Numbered from the stretch's first letter, positions 24,176 to 33,297 are shown. The stretch: DNA of 64,000 nt from an uncultured Lachnospiraceae bacterium (GCA_902796005.1 CADBNF010000072.1:27508-91507), one strand, 5' to 3'. Notes: generated from the sequence alone by a model not told the origin. Program-made: numbers and translations.

Positions 24176-24979
24176 ATGAAGAAAAAGATCACAGCAGCGG
24201 TACTTGCTGCCGCCATGACGGCAGCCCTTTTATCCGGCTGCGGCAATAAAGAAGAAGCCGCGGAGGCATCCGCAGCCGTTTCTTCCGTATCGGAGGCATC
24301 CGTCGTATCCGAAGCTTCTTCGGTTTCGGAAGTATCGGAAGTATCTGCGGTATCCGCTTCCTCTGAAGAGGAGGGGCTTCTGGCCGTCATCGGCGTGCAG
24401 GAGGACGGGGCCGAGGAAATCCGGCTGAAAAACTCCACCGGCAGGGACATCACGGGCTTAAGCATCAGCGTTTACGGAGAACCCGAATTCTATGACAACC
24501 TGCTGAAGGAAGGCGAACCCTTCAAAAACGGAGAGGAGAGGCTCCTCTGCTATAAGGTGCCCGAGAAGACAGAAACCGCAGCCGCCGACGGCCCGCAGGT
24601 GGAACCGGAATACCTGGTTCAGCTGGTTTTTGACGACGGCGTTTCCCGGATTCTCCACAACTTCCCCATGGAAGATGCGAAGGATTGTGAAATCTTTGCG
24701 GACGACACCCTTGCCTGCATCGTCTACGAAAGCAAATCCACCCATGAAACCGTGAACACCTGGAATGCGGAAGCCAATATCCTCGCCATGGCCGAGGAGG
24801 CCGCCCGTCAGGCCGAAGCCGAGGCCCAGCGCCAGGCCGAAGCCGAAGCTGCCGCCGAGGCCCAGAGACAGGCAGAGGAAGCCGCAGCCGCCGCTGCAGC
24901 AGCCGCCGCAGAGCAGGGCGGACAGCAGAATACGGATGCAGACGGATGCATTCCCGATGATGAGGAAATTTTTAACTGA
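24176..24979 (+). CDS. lipoprotein with Ser/Val linker and Ala/Glu/Gln helical tail
   Basis: A 267-residue lipoprotein: LLSGC lipobox (Cys22), a repetitive Ser/Val/Glu linker (residues 29-62), a globular middle of about 110 residues (LLAVIGVQEDGAEEI to LACIVYES), then a long Ala/Glu/Gln/Arg-rich helix at about 198-245 with QRQAEAEA units and an acidic end. The middle resembles nothing I can name. The tail looks like a TolA-type extended helix and could reach into the wall. The ATG has AAGGAGGATAAC. It lies between the repeat protein and an acyltransferase, 36 bp before the latter. Confidence 0.8.
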   Translation: MKKKITAAVLAAAMTAALLSGCGNKEEAAEASAAVSSVSEASVVSEASSVSEVSEVSAVSASSEEEGLLAVIGVQEDGAEEIRLKNSTGRDITGLSISVYGEPEFYDNLLKEGEPFKNGEERLLCYKVPEKTETAAADGPQVEPEYLVQLVFDDGVSRILHNFPMEDAKDCEIFADDTLACIVYESKSTHETVNTWNAEANILAMAEEAARQAEAEAQRQAEAEAAAEAQRQAEEAAAAAAAAAAEQGGQQNTDADGCIPDDEEIFN

Positions 24980-25015
24980 GACTATACTGTAACCATATAA
25001 GGACAGCCGAAGGGT

Positions 25016-26059
25016 ATGAAGACAGATAAAGTTAAATACTACAGCTACGCCAGGGCCATTTCCTGCATTGCGATCATATTTATCCATGTGCTCAGCCAGG
25101 GTATCTCCCAGTTTGCGGCATCCATGGGAAATGCGAATATCGCCTACTGGGCGGTCCTCAACAATCTGAAGTGGGGCGTCCCCGTTTTCATGATGGTCAC
25201 CGGCAGCCTGCTTCTGGACGAGGAGAAGGAACTCTCCTTAAAGAAGATCCTCAAAGGCTATACGCTGCGGATCGTAAAGGCCCTGATAGCCTTCGGCCTG
25301 ATTTTCGCCCTTCTGGACGCGATCCTGGCCGGCGCCACCGGCGCGGAAGGCGGCTTCGGCCTGGCCTTTGCCACCGGCATCGCCAACATCTTCACCGGCC
25401 AGAGCTGGGCCCACCTGTGGTATCTTTACGCCCTCATCGGCATCTACCTGCTGCTTCCCTTCTACCGCATCATTGCGGCCAATGCCACGAAACAGCAGAT
25501 GCAGTACCTGTTGGGGATTTACATCGCCTTTCTGTCCATCCTGCCCTTTGTGACCGGCTGGAATGTACGGATTGGCTTTTACATCCACGTATCCTCCATC
25601 TACCCCTTCTGGCTGTTCTTCGGGTATTACCTGAAGAAATGGGGCGTAAAAAAAAGCACCCGCCACTATCTGCTGTGCACGGTGCTTTCGGTGGTTGCGC
25701 TGGTCATCCTGACGGTGATCCGCTGGAAATGCAGCCTTGCCCCGATGGACAGGCTGTTCAATTATTCCTCCATTGTGGTGATTTTCCAGACCTACGGGGT
25801 TATGGGCCTTCTGCGGTCGCTGAAGTTCAAAAACCGAAGCCTGCCGGACCGTTTCCTTCTGGCCTGCGACAAACAGAGCTTCGGGATTTACCTCATCCAT
25901 ATGATTTTCATCTGGATTGGCTACAATGCGGCGGGCTGGGATCCCTTCCTGCACGGCGGATTCTTCGGCATCCTCCTGCTGGCGGTGATTTCCTTCGTCC
26001 TGGCCTGGATAGCGACGGTACTGCTGAAAAAGCTGCCCTTCTTCCGGGACATCCTGTAG
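25016..26059 (+). CDS. acyltransferase-3 family membrane protein
   Basis: A 347-residue protein with about ten membrane helices. The N-terminal YSYARAISCIAIIFIHV block carries the family Arg and His expected at the acyl-transfer site. Members O-acetylate sugars of surface polysaccharides, peptidoglycan or antibiotics. The acceptor here is unknown; a surface role fits the two exported proteins upstream. It faces a second, distant member of the same family, with 7 bp between the stop codons. Confidence 0.9.
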   Translation: MKTDKVKYYSYARAISCIAIIFIHVLSQGISQFAASMGNANIAYWAVLNNLKWGVPVFMMVTGSLLLDEEKELSLKKILKGYTLRIVKALIAFGLIFALLDAILAGATGAEGGFGLAFATGIANIFTGQSWAHLWYLYALIGIYLLLPFYRIIAANATKQQMQYLLGIYIAFLSILPFVTGWNVRIGFYIHVSSIYPFWLFFGYYLKKWGVKKSTRHYLLCTVLSVVALVILTVIRWKCSLAPMDRLFNYSSIVVIFQTYGVMGLLRSLKFKNRSLPDRFLLACDKQSFGIYLIHMIFIWIGYNAAGWDPFLHGGFFGILLLAVISFVLAWIATVLLKKLPFFRDIL

Positions 26060-26066
26060 GCAAAAG

Positions 26067-27110
26067 CTATCTGCCCCCGGCTTTTCCGAAAAAGAGGAGC
26101 CTTGAAAAGCCTCTGCCCACCGCCCTGTTCCCCAGCAGGAGGACGATGCCTGCGGCAAGCGCCAGGCAGATAAAAACGGCCGGAAGCGGGGAAAAACCGG
26201 AGAGAAGGCGGAATTTCAAAAGGAGCCTGCAGATAAATACATGCAGGAGATAGACAGACAGAGAATTGGAGCCGGCGGTGGAAACCGCCGGTATTTTTCT
26301 GTCCGGAACCAGCACCAGGGCAACGGCGGTCCAGAGGGCCGCGATACCCATGACCACCAGCCGGATGACCGGGCCGGTGCCCGTGGCCGCATAGCCGTAG
26401 GAGCCCCAGAGAACCCGCGGGGTGATCTGCGGAAGCCGCCAGATGAGGGCCAGGCAGAGAACCACAGCGATGACCGTATAAAGGGCTGCGGCAAAGGAGA
26501 GGCGGAAGCCGGTCTGCACGCCCTTCAGATTGGGGTAGCGGGCCAGAAGCTCATCCGCCTTTCGGCTGTTTTCAGTGAGGCGGTTCACCACCGCCCGGTG
26601 CTTCGACAGGTAAAAGCCTGCGAAAAAGAAGGAGGCAAAGACCAGGATCCTGGACAGGGAAAGGGGATAACCGATTTTTCCGGAAAAGCCGGCCAGGACG
26701 GCCGCCGCCGTAAAGCCGGCGATGATCACAAGCTGCAGGACCGGCCTGCCGGTATCGAGCAGGCCGGCAAGAAGGTACCAGACGATCAGGGCGAACAGGT
26801 ACCAGAGTATCCAGTAGGGGGTGACAAACTGCAGCCGGAAGGTGCCCGGATGCAGGATAAAGCCGTCAAACAGCAGGAAGATCACCTGGAAGAGCAGGTA
26901 GGGCCAGACCAGGGTTCTCAGGATTTTCTTCAGGTCAAAACGGGCAAAGAACCCGCTGACAAAGACGAACAGGGGCATGTGGAAGGAGTAGATGACGCGG
27001 TACAGGTAACTGCCGGTCAGGCCGGCGCATTCCAGAAGATGGGCGAATACCACCAGAAAGATCAGTATGCCCTTGATGTTGTCAAATAAATAAATCCTTC
27101 TGCCGTTCAA
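26067..27110 (-). CDS. acyltransferase-3 family membrane protein (fucose 4-O-acetylase-like)
   Basis: A 347-residue multi-pass protein. The opening FDNIKGILIFLVVFAHL is typical of the branch that includes fucose 4-O-acetylases, with the His of the acyl site at the end of the first helix. It is not a close copy of the neighbouring 25016-26059 gene. The start is TTG at 27110 behind AGGACAGGAAAGAA; no other Met precedes the family N-terminus. Likely O-acetylates a surface glycan (inference). Confidence 0.88.
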   Translation of the reverse strand: MNGRRIYLFDNIKGILIFLVVFAHLLECAGLTGSYLYRVIYSFHMPLFVFVSGFFARFDLKKILRTLVWPYLLFQVIFLLFDGFILHPGTFRLQFVTPYWILWYLFALIVWYLLAGLLDTGRPVLQLVIIAGFTAAAVLAGFSGKIGYPLSLSRILVFASFFFAGFYLSKHRAVVNRLTENSRKADELLARYPNLKGVQTGFRLSFAAALYTVIAVVLCLALIWRLPQITPRVLWGSYGYAATGTGPVIRLVVMGIAALWTAVALVLVPDRKIPAVSTAGSNSLSVYLLHVFICRLLLKFRLLSGFSPLPAVFICLALAAGIVLLLGNRAVGRGFSRLLFFGKAGGR

Positions 27111-27153
27111 TTCTTTCCTGTCCTCTCTGCTCTTAAGGACCGTATCCCGGCCC

Positions 27154-28005
27154 TTATCTTATCCAGTAAATACTTTCCGCATCCACCATCGGGTGGGGCT
27201 CAGGCTCGCCGTAGGCGCCGAAGGTGTAATTCTCCTGATTGCCCTCGGCGTTATAGCCGAAGCTGCGGCCCACGTCATGCAGCCTGTCCATATTGATGAC
27301 GAAGAGCATGGAATTGCCGCTGCCTCTCTCCCGGGCCATCAGCTCCTCCACGAAGGCGAAGAGGTAGATGCCGTCCTTGATTTTGATGTAGCTGGCCGGT
27401 TCCTCGAAGAAATGGCCCTCCTGGGCCTCGCCCTCGGGCATCGGCGTGCCGGAGGCTTTCATTTTCTCGATAAAGGATTCCGGCAGGGCCAGGCGGTAAT
27501 ACCGTTCACTGGAGTAGATATGGATAACCTCCAGGGTGGCGTAATACCAGTGAATGCACTGGCCCACCATGTCCGCGGTAAAGCCGTGACGCCGGTTTGC
27601 CAGGGTTCCGTCGGGCTTTAAAATGGCGCCGAAGACGTATTCCAGGGAAGGAAGCCTGGGCATTTTGGGGTTCAGGCCTTCGTAGGCAAAGACGAAGGTG
27701 ACCAGGTCCTGCTCCAGGTCCAGCACCAGGGAAAGGCCGGTGCGGGGCCTGCTTCCCGTCATTTCAAAGTTCACGAAATAGATATGATCGTCCGCCTTCA
27801 GGCAGTCATAGGAATAGCAGCCCGCCGGCTCGTCCTTTTTCCCGAAGGAAAGCTTCTCGTTGTCGGTAAAGGCCAGCTCGTAGTCATAGCCGCTGTCCAT
27901 CACCAGGGTGTAGCTTTTGCCCGTGAGCTCGTAACACAGGGGCGGACGGTACTGGGAAAGGCCCTCGAAGGTTTTCGGGGCTAAGGGTTTCTGTTTCCTG
28001 ATCAT
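27154..28005 (-). CDS. MoaF-like protein, paralogue A
   Basis: A 283-residue soluble protein of the MoaF-like family (MoaF N- and C-terminal domains). Blocks shared with the next gene include SQYRPPLC.ELTGK, DSGYDYELAFTD, GLSLVLDLEQ and IKIKDGIYL. The family name comes from a poorly understood gene in a molybdenum-cofactor regulon; no other moa gene is here, so a cofactor role is not supported. The predicted fold is a beta-barrel of the calycin type (recollection). Starts behind AAGGAGAAGAATT. It follows paralogue B by 17 bp and both probably form one transcript. Confidence 0.78.
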   Translation of the reverse strand: MIRKQKPLAPKTFEGLSQYRPPLCYELTGKSYTLVMDSGYDYELAFTDNEKLSFGKKDEPAGCYSYDCLKADDHIYFVNFEMTGSRPRTGLSLVLDLEQDLVTFVFAYEGLNPKMPRLPSLEYVFGAILKPDGTLANRRHGFTADMVGQCIHWYYATLEVIHIYSSERYYRLALPESFIEKMKASGTPMPEGEAQEGHFFEEPASYIKIKDGIYLFAFVEELMARERGSGNSMLFVINMDRLHDVGRSFGYNAEGNQENYTFGAYGEPEPHPMVDAESIYWIR

Positions 28006-28022
28006 AATTCTTCTCCTTTTCC

Positions 28023-28880
28023 TTATCTGATCCAGTAATAGCTTTCCTTATCCATCAGTTCATGCTCCACCGGCTCGCCGAAGGCTCCGAAGGTGTAGTT
28101 TTCGGGCTTTCCGTCGAAACCGATGCCGAAGCCCCGGCCCACGTCCTGGAAGCGGTTGAGGTCCATCAGGTAAAGCATGCTGCCGCCGGCGCCCAGCTCC
28201 CGGTGCATCTGCTCCTCCACAAAGGAGAGCAGGTAAATGCCGTCCTTGATTTTGATGTAGTTGGCCGGCTCTTCAAAGAAATGCACAAGGCTCGGACCGC
28301 CGTCCGCGATGGGGGTGCCCCGTTTCTCCATCTTTTTCAGGAAGGAGACGGGCAGGGCGATGCGGTAATACCGTTCGCTGGTGTAGACGTGCACCACCTC
28401 CATGGTGGAATAATACCAGTGGATGGCCGTGCCGATAAGGTCCGCGGTATAGCCGTGGCGTCTTGTTGCCAGAGTGCCGTCTGGCTGTTCGATGGCGCCG
28501 AAGACGATTTTCGTGGAGGGCATCTTGGGAAGCTTCGGATTCTTCCCGGTGAAGGCAAATACCGCCGTCACCAGCTGCTGCTCCAGGTCCAGCACCAGGG
28601 AAAGGCCGGTGCGGATGGGCTGTCCCGGCAGCTCGAAGTTGACAAAATAGGTGGTATCCTCGGCCTTCAGGCATTCATAGGGGGTGGTTACCGCCTCTTT
28701 TCCCTTCTCGGTGAGGCTTAAGACCCGGTCATCCGTAAAGGCCAGCTCATAGTCATAGCCGCTGTCCAGCACCAGGGTAAAGGTTTTCCCCGTAAGCTCA
28801 AAGCAGAGGGGCGGGCGGTACTGGGAGAAGCCGTCGAATTGTTTGGGAAATTCCAGCTTGTTGTTTTTCTTTTCTTTCAT
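28023..28880 (-). CDS. MoaF-like protein, paralogue B
   Basis: A 285-residue paralogue of the 27154-28005 product, alike along its whole length, so the pair arose by tandem duplication. Shared blocks are FSQYRPPLCFELTGK near residue 20, GLSLVLDLEQQLVTAVFAF, RRHGYTADL and DGIYLLSFVEEQ. Two adjacent ATGs are possible (28883 and 28880); 28880 has the better distance from AGGAGGT. It is divergent from the GH3 gene. A third, double-length relative lies at 46987-48777 beside a flavoprotein. Function unknown. Confidence 0.78.
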   Translation of the reverse strand: MKEKKNNKLEFPKQFDGFSQYRPPLCFELTGKTFTLVLDSGYDYELAFTDDRVLSLTEKGKEAVTTPYECLKAEDTTYFVNFELPGQPIRTGLSLVLDLEQQLVTAVFAFTGKNPKLPKMPSTKIVFGAIEQPDGTLATRRHGYTADLIGTAIHWYYSTMEVVHVYTSERYYRIALPVSFLKKMEKRGTPIADGGPSLVHFFEEPANYIKIKDGIYLLSFVEEQMHRELGAGGSMLYLMDLNRFQDVGRGFGIGFDGKPENYTFGAFGEPVEHELMDKESYYWIR

Positions 28881-28997
28881 CATCTGACCTCCTGTGGTAC
28901 AATAAAAGAAAGCCGGCAAGAAAGAGGGCTCCCGGTATGAAAGCAGCTCTTACGTATCTGTTCCTACTATATTCTATGATAAACCCGGAGGTTTTGT

Positions 28998-31469
28998 ATG
29001 GCAAGGAAAATAAAAGAACGAGTTTTCTCAGGAACAACTGACAATACACCCGCCGCCTATGAGGCGGAGCATGCGGCGCTTTCCCGCAGGGCGGCTGCGG
29101 AAGGTATGGTTCTTCTGAAAAATGATGACGGCCTGCTTCCCCTGAAGAAGGGCAGCAGAATTGCCCTCTTCGGCGCCGGCGCGGCGGTTACCATCAAGGG
29201 CGGAACGGGCTCCGGCGACGTCAACGAGCGCAGAAGCGTACCCATTGACGAGGGCCTTTCCTGTGTATATGACCTGACCACAAAGGACTGGCTGGCGGAA
29301 TACCGCAGTCAGTATGCCCAGGCCAGGAAGGACTGGCTTGACCAGGTGCAGAAATTCTCGGAAGAGAAGAATATGCCTATTTTCTTCGGCATCTGGCTGA
29401 ATCCCTTTGTCTATCCGGCTGGACCGGAGGCGGTGAAGACCGATACGGATACGGCTGTTTTTGTCCTGGCCAGAGTGGCCGGTGAGGGCAAGGACAGGAC
29501 GGCGGAGCCGGGGGATTATTATTTAAGCGAAGAAGAAAAGAAGCTGGTGGACCAGATCTGCGGCCTGTACGACAAGGTAGTCCTGATCATCAATACCGGC
29601 AGCATCGTGGATCTGGGCTTTGCGGACGAGTACCCCCAGATCAAATCCATCCTGTACGCCATGCAGCCCGGCCAGGAGGGCGGCCATGCGGTGGCGGACG
29701 TTCTGTCCGGCGCTGTGGTTCCCTCCGGTAAGCTTACGGATACCTGGGCGGATGCCTACGGCGATTATCCGGCGGCGGCAACCTTCTCCGGCAACGACGG
29801 CGATACGCTGCATGAGGTCTATAAGGAAGGCATATATGTGGGCTACCGGTATTTCGACAGCTTCAACATTCCCGCCCGCTACAGCTTCGGCTACGGCCTC
29901 TCCTATACGGATTTCGACATCGAATACGAGGGCACGAAGGTCAACCCCGACGGCAAGGTCTGCGTGAAGGCAAGGGTGACCAATACCGGGGACACCTATA
30001 CCGCAAGGACCGTGGTTCAGCTCTACGCCGGACTGCCCGAAGGACGGCTGAACAAGGAATTCAGAAGGCTGGTGGCCTTTGCCAAAACCTCTGCCCTGGC
30101 GCCGAAGGAAAGCTGCATGGTCCGCCTGGTGTTCGGACCCGAGGAGCTGGCATCCTTCGATACGGCAGCCAGCGCCTACATTGTGGAACAGGGAAAATAC
30201 GTGCTTTTCCTTGGCGCAAGCCTGGATGCGGCCGTACCGGCTGCGGCCCTGCACCTGGAAAGGGACGCCTGCCTGAAATACGTGCAGCACATCTGCCCGC
30301 CTGAAAAGGAAGTGGAGGAGCTGATTCCCGGCGAGGCTATCCGGCAGGCACAGAAATCCTGCCTGGAGGAAGCCGCTAAGAGCGTGCCCTGCTTTGTCTA
30401 TGATTTAAGCAGCGTGCCCTGCTGGGCGGTGGATTACAACTGGAAGGAAAAGGAGGACGAGGCCTTCGAGATCGTCTCCGGCCTGACCGACGAGCAGCTG
30501 GCCGCCCTGGCCTGCGGTGAACCCGCCAAGGGACAGGGAAGCGCTTTAGGCGCAGCGGGCATCTCCGTTCCCGGCTCCGCGGCGGAAACCAGTGACTGTG
30601 CCCTTGCGAACGGCGTGGCGCCGGTGGTCCTTGCGGACGGACCTGCGGGCCTGCGGCTTAACAGAAGCTATTCGGTGAAGGACGGCCAGATCGTGCCCCA
30701 GCCCTTCGAGGTGTCCATGGGCATCCAGGCGCCGGAAAAGATCGAGGGCGGAGAGGAGTATTACCAGTACTGCACGGCCTTCCCCATCGGAACATTGCTG
30801 GCCCAGACCTGGGACGAGGAGCTGATTGCCGAGGTGGGCAAAGCCGTGGCAGAGGAGATGAAGCGCTTCTCCGTTACCCTGTGGCTGGCCCCGGGCATGA
30901 ACATCCACCGGGATCCCTTATGCGGCCGTAACTTCGAGTACTATTCCGAGGATCCCTTTGTAGCCGGCAAGACCGCCGCGGCCATGGCCCGGGGCGTGCA
31001 GAGCATTCCCGGCTGCTTCACCACCATCAAGCATTTCGCCTGCAACAACCAGGAGGATGACCGGATGAGCTCCGACAGCATCGTCTCGGAGCGGGCACTG
31101 CGGGAAATCTACTTATGGGGCTTCGGCATCGCCATCACCGAGGGCGGCACGAAATCCATCATGACCAGCTACAACCGGGTGAACGGCATCCACAGCGCGA
31201 ACAGCTACGACCTCTGTACGAAATTCGCCCGCTGCGAATGCGGCTTCGACGGCGCGATCATGACCGACTGGACCACCACGGAGCAGGCGGACGAATGCTG
31301 CGCGGCAGGCTGCATGCGGGCCGGCAACGACCTGGTTATGCCCGGCCAGTTTGCGGACAGGGAGAATATCCTGGCTGCCCTGGCGGACGGTACGCTGTCC
31401 AAAGAGGTGCTTCGCGACTGCATCGTCCGGGTTGTGCGGCTGATCCTGGCCTCCAACTGCTACGAATAA
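28998..31469 (+). CDS. glycoside hydrolase family 3 with swapped domain order
   Basis: An 823-residue GH3 enzyme in which the usual C-terminal alpha/beta domain comes first (residues 20-305, with EGMVLLKNDDGLLPL), then a fibronectin-III-like domain (about 310-420), then the catalytic barrel (about 490-820). The nucleophile is Asp757 in IMTDW. KHFACNNQE and SYNRVNGIH are standard barrel motifs. This permuted order is known from some Ruminococcus and Butyrivibrio beta-glucosidases. No signal peptide, so it acts on imported oligosaccharides or glycosides. The substrate (beta-glucoside, xyloside or other) cannot be read. An AGG site and ATG at 28998. Confidence 0.93.
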   Translation: MARKIKERVFSGTTDNTPAAYEAEHAALSRRAAAEGMVLLKNDDGLLPLKKGSRIALFGAGAAVTIKGGTGSGDVNERRSVPIDEGLSCVYDLTTKDWLAEYRSQYAQARKDWLDQVQKFSEEKNMPIFFGIWLNPFVYPAGPEAVKTDTDTAVFVLARVAGEGKDRTAEPGDYYLSEEEKKLVDQICGLYDKVVLIINTGSIVDLGFADEYPQIKSILYAMQPGQEGGHAVADVLSGAVVPSGKLTDTWADAYGDYPAAATFSGNDGDTLHEVYKEGIYVGYRYFDSFNIPARYSFGYGLSYTDFDIEYEGTKVNPDGKVCVKARVTNTGDTYTARTVVQLYAGLPEGRLNKEFRRLVAFAKTSALAPKESCMVRLVFGPEELASFDTAASAYIVEQGKYVLFLGASLDAAVPAAALHLERDACLKYVQHICPPEKEVEELIPGEAIRQAQKSCLEEAAKSVPCFVYDLSSVPCWAVDYNWKEKEDEAFEIVSGLTDEQLAALACGEPAKGQGSALGAAGISVPGSAAETSDCALANGVAPVVLADGPAGLRLNRSYSVKDGQIVPQPFEVSMGIQAPEKIEGGEEYYQYCTAFPIGTLLAQTWDEELIAEVGKAVAEEMKRFSVTLWLAPGMNIHRDPLCGRNFEYYSEDPFVAGKTAAAMARGVQSIPGCFTTIKHFACNNQEDDRMSSDSIVSERALREIYLWGFGIAITEGGTKSIMTSYNRVNGIHSANSYDLCTKFARCECGFDGAIMTDWTTTEQADECCAAGCMRAGNDLVMPGQFADRENILAALADGTLSKEVLRDCIVRVVRLILASNCYE

Positions 31470-31510
31470 CAGCTCCAGTAAAAAAGCCCGGGGTTTCCCG
31501 GGAGGACAAT

Positions 31511-31541
31511 AAAAAACCGGGCAGGATTCCTGCCCGGTTTT
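31511..31541. terminator. bidirectional terminator between GH3 and degV
   Basis: A run of six A, a perfect 9-bp stem CCGGGCAGG/CCTGCCCGG with a 3-nt loop, and four T. A second smaller CCCGGG hairpin lies at 31487-31502. Confidence 0.9.
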
Positions 31542-31550
31542 ATCTGTCTG

Positions 31551-32447
31551 TCAGTCTTCGATTTTCCTGTGGAAGCCCCAGCCGCAGATACTGAAGAAGG
31601 AGGGGCCGATATGGGCGCCGATGATGGGCCCGAGGTTAACACACTCCACGATGGTGCCGGGTTCCGCAACCTCCTCCACCATCTTCTTCACGTTCTGCAC
31701 CTCCTCGTAGTAGGAGGTATGGCCGATGTAGACGATCTTGGGAACGTCCGGCACGCCCATTTCCTTCTTATAGCTGTCCACGAGCTTCTTCACAGCGGCC
31801 TTCTGGCCTCTGACCTTGGCCACCACGTCCAGCTTGCCTTCATCATTGATGATGAGGATGGGCTTGATGTTCAGCATGGTGCCCACCACGGCCACGGCGC
31901 CGCTGACCCGGCCGCCCTTGTGCAGGTAGTTCAGGTCACCTACCATGAACCGGTGGCACATGTATTTCTTCTTCTCCTCCAGCCAGGCGGCATTTTCTTC
32001 GATGCCCATGCCGGCTGCACGGTTCATCAGGGCGACCGTAGCCATGATGCCCTGGCCCTGGGTGGCGGAAAGTGTATCCACAAGGATGAGCTTCCTGTCC
32101 GGGAATTCCTCCCGCAGCTGGTCCGCGGCCACCTGGACGTTGTCGAAGGTCGCGGTAAGGCCGGAGGACATGCACAGGTAGAGAATGTCATTGCCCGCTT
32201 CCAGCTCGGGCGTCCAGGCCTCTACATAATTGAAGGGGGTAATCTGGGAGGTGTGCACCTCCGCGCCGTTCCTCTGTGCCTCGAAAAGCTCATCGCAGTG
32301 TTTGTCATGATCCGGGGACTCCGTATGGCAGGTGAAGGTCTTGCCGTTCACCACATATTCCATGGGAATGATCCGGAGGTCATATTCTTCATAGATATGC
32401 CGGGGAAGATCCGCTGAGGAATCCGTATAGATCAGGTAGTTGTCCAT
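31551..32447 (-). CDS. DegV-family fatty-acid-binding protein
   Basis: A 298-residue DegV protein. The N-terminal YTDSSADLP, the SQITPFNY loop, the LCMSSGLT loop and the HKGGRVSGA segment are the family landmarks around the lipid-binding cavity. DegV/FakB-like proteins bind fatty acids and can present them to a fatty-acid kinase; no kinase gene is here, so it may simply be a lipid carrier. Starts behind AAGGAGAATACAG. Its promoter is readable at 32489-32517. Confidence 0.93.
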   Translation of the reverse strand: MDNYLIYTDSSADLPRHIYEEYDLRIIPMEYVVNGKTFTCHTESPDHDKHCDELFEAQRNGAEVHTSQITPFNYVEAWTPELEAGNDILYLCMSSGLTATFDNVQVAADQLREEFPDRKLILVDTLSATQGQGIMATVALMNRAAGMGIEENAAWLEEKKKYMCHRFMVGDLNYLHKGGRVSGAVAVVGTMLNIKPILIINDEGKLDVVAKVRGQKAAVKKLVDSYKKEMGVPDVPKIVYIGHTSYYEEVQNVKKMVEEVAEPGTIVECVNLGPIIGAHIGPSFFSICGWGFHRKIED

Positions 32448-32488
32448 CTGTATTCTCCTTTGGCGGTACGAAACCGTTTATTTAGCTC

Positions 32489-32517
32489 ATTTTACTGAAA
32501 TATTATGCAAAAGTCAA
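32489..32517 (-). promoter_or_regulatory. degV promoter
   Basis: On the minus strand TTGACT (32512-32517), a 17-nt spacer and TAAAAT (32489-32494), 42 nt before the ATG. Confidence 0.75.
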
Positions 32518-32584
32518 TGTCGTCAGAGCTTTTCCCGCTGTAAACATGGAAAAAAATCAGGCGAATTTCCGGCGTATTTTCTCC

Positions 32585-32613
32585 TTGACATTGCAGGGGC
32601 TTTGTGTTAAGTT
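32585..32613 (+). promoter_or_regulatory. promoter of the infC-rpmI-rplT operon
   Basis: TTGACA at 32585-32590, a 17-nt spacer and TAAGTT at 32608-32613 with a TG one base upstream (extended -10). The predicted start is near 32619. Confidence 0.7.
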
Positions 32614-32618
32614 CTTAT

Positions 32619-32784
32619 GCGGACAACAAAGCAGAGTATCCGCTCTCACCATAGCGCAAATGCGCGACTATGGTTAATAGAACCGAAGATTTATTCTTTG
32701 ATTACTGTTTTGCGGATAGTTTGTCTATCCGCTTCTTTTTTGCGGATAGAGCAGTATTGGTGGAATCAAAGGGAGGAAAAAAAG
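32619..32784 (+). ncRNA. L20-type autoregulatory leader of infC-rpmI-rplT
   Basis: About 165 nt of leader before infC. A GCGGA/TCCGC pairing (32619-32642) and a CCATAG/CTATGG hairpin (32650-32674) precede a terminator: GCGGATAG/CTATCCGC at 32712-32732 followed by TTCTTTTTT. A second GCGGATAG copy at 32742-32749 could compete for the same strand, giving a switch. In Firmicutes such leaders bind ribosomal protein L20 and stop transcription when L20 is in excess (established). The exact L20 site is not shown by eye. Confidence 0.75.
32712..32741 (+). terminator. leader terminator before infC
   Basis: An 8-bp stem with a 5-nt loop and a TTCTTTTTT tail, sited inside the leader, 44 nt before the start codon; it is an attenuator and not an operon end. 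Confidence 0.85.
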
Positions 32785-33297
32785 ATTAGCGAATTAATGA
32801 TCAACGAGCAGGTCCGTGACAAGGAAGTCCGCCTGATTGGAGTTAACGGCGAACAGCTCGGCATTATGTCAGCGAAGGAAGCTTATGCCAGGGCAGTTGA
32901 GGCAGAGCTTGACCTTGTGAAGATTGCGCCCACGGCAAACCCGCCGGTGTGCAAGATTATCGACTACGGAAAATACAGATACGAACTGGCTCGTAAGGAG
33001 AAGGAGGCCAAGAAAAAGCAGAAGATCACTGAGCTTAAAGAAGTCCGCCTCTCGCCCAACATTGATACGAATGACCTGAACACCAAAGTCAGCGCCGCAA
33101 GGAAATTCCTGTCCAAGGGAGACAAGGTTAAGGTAACCTTACGCTTCCGTGGCAGAGAGATTGCCCACATGAACGCGAGCAGACACATCCTGACAGATTT
33201 CGCCCAGGAACTGGCCGATATCGCTGTTATTGAAAGACAGCCCAAGGTGGAAGGCAGAAGCCTGACCATGGTACTGGCCGAAAAACGCAACGGATAA
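32785..33297 (+). CDS. infC: translation initiation factor IF-3 (AUU start)
   Basis: A 170-residue IF-3, which keeps 30S subunits free and checks start codons. [19 protein letters not shown] opens the N-domain; the [11 protein letters not shown] linker helix and the [13 protein letters not shown]-domain follow. The first ATG (32797) is 20 nt from the GGGAGG site, too far, while an ATT at 32785 is 8 nt from it and gives the expected N-terminus. An AUU start on infC is the classic self-limiting device, because IF-3 rejects non-standard starts. First gene of the operon. Confidence 0.95.
   Translation: MSELMINEQVRDKEVRLIGVNGEQLGIMSAKEAYARAVEAELDLVKIAPTANPPVCKIIDYGKYRYELARKEKEAKKKQKITELKEVRLSPNIDTNDLNTKVSAARKFLSKGDKVKVTLRFRGREIAHMNASRHILTDFAQELADIAVIERQPKVEGRSLTMVLAEKRNG

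Noticed and set aside
24270..24360. GTATCGGAAG-type repeats as a DNA tandem repeat element
   Set aside because: In frame they encode the Ser/Val/Glu linker of the lipoprotein; no sign of a mobile or regulatory repeat.
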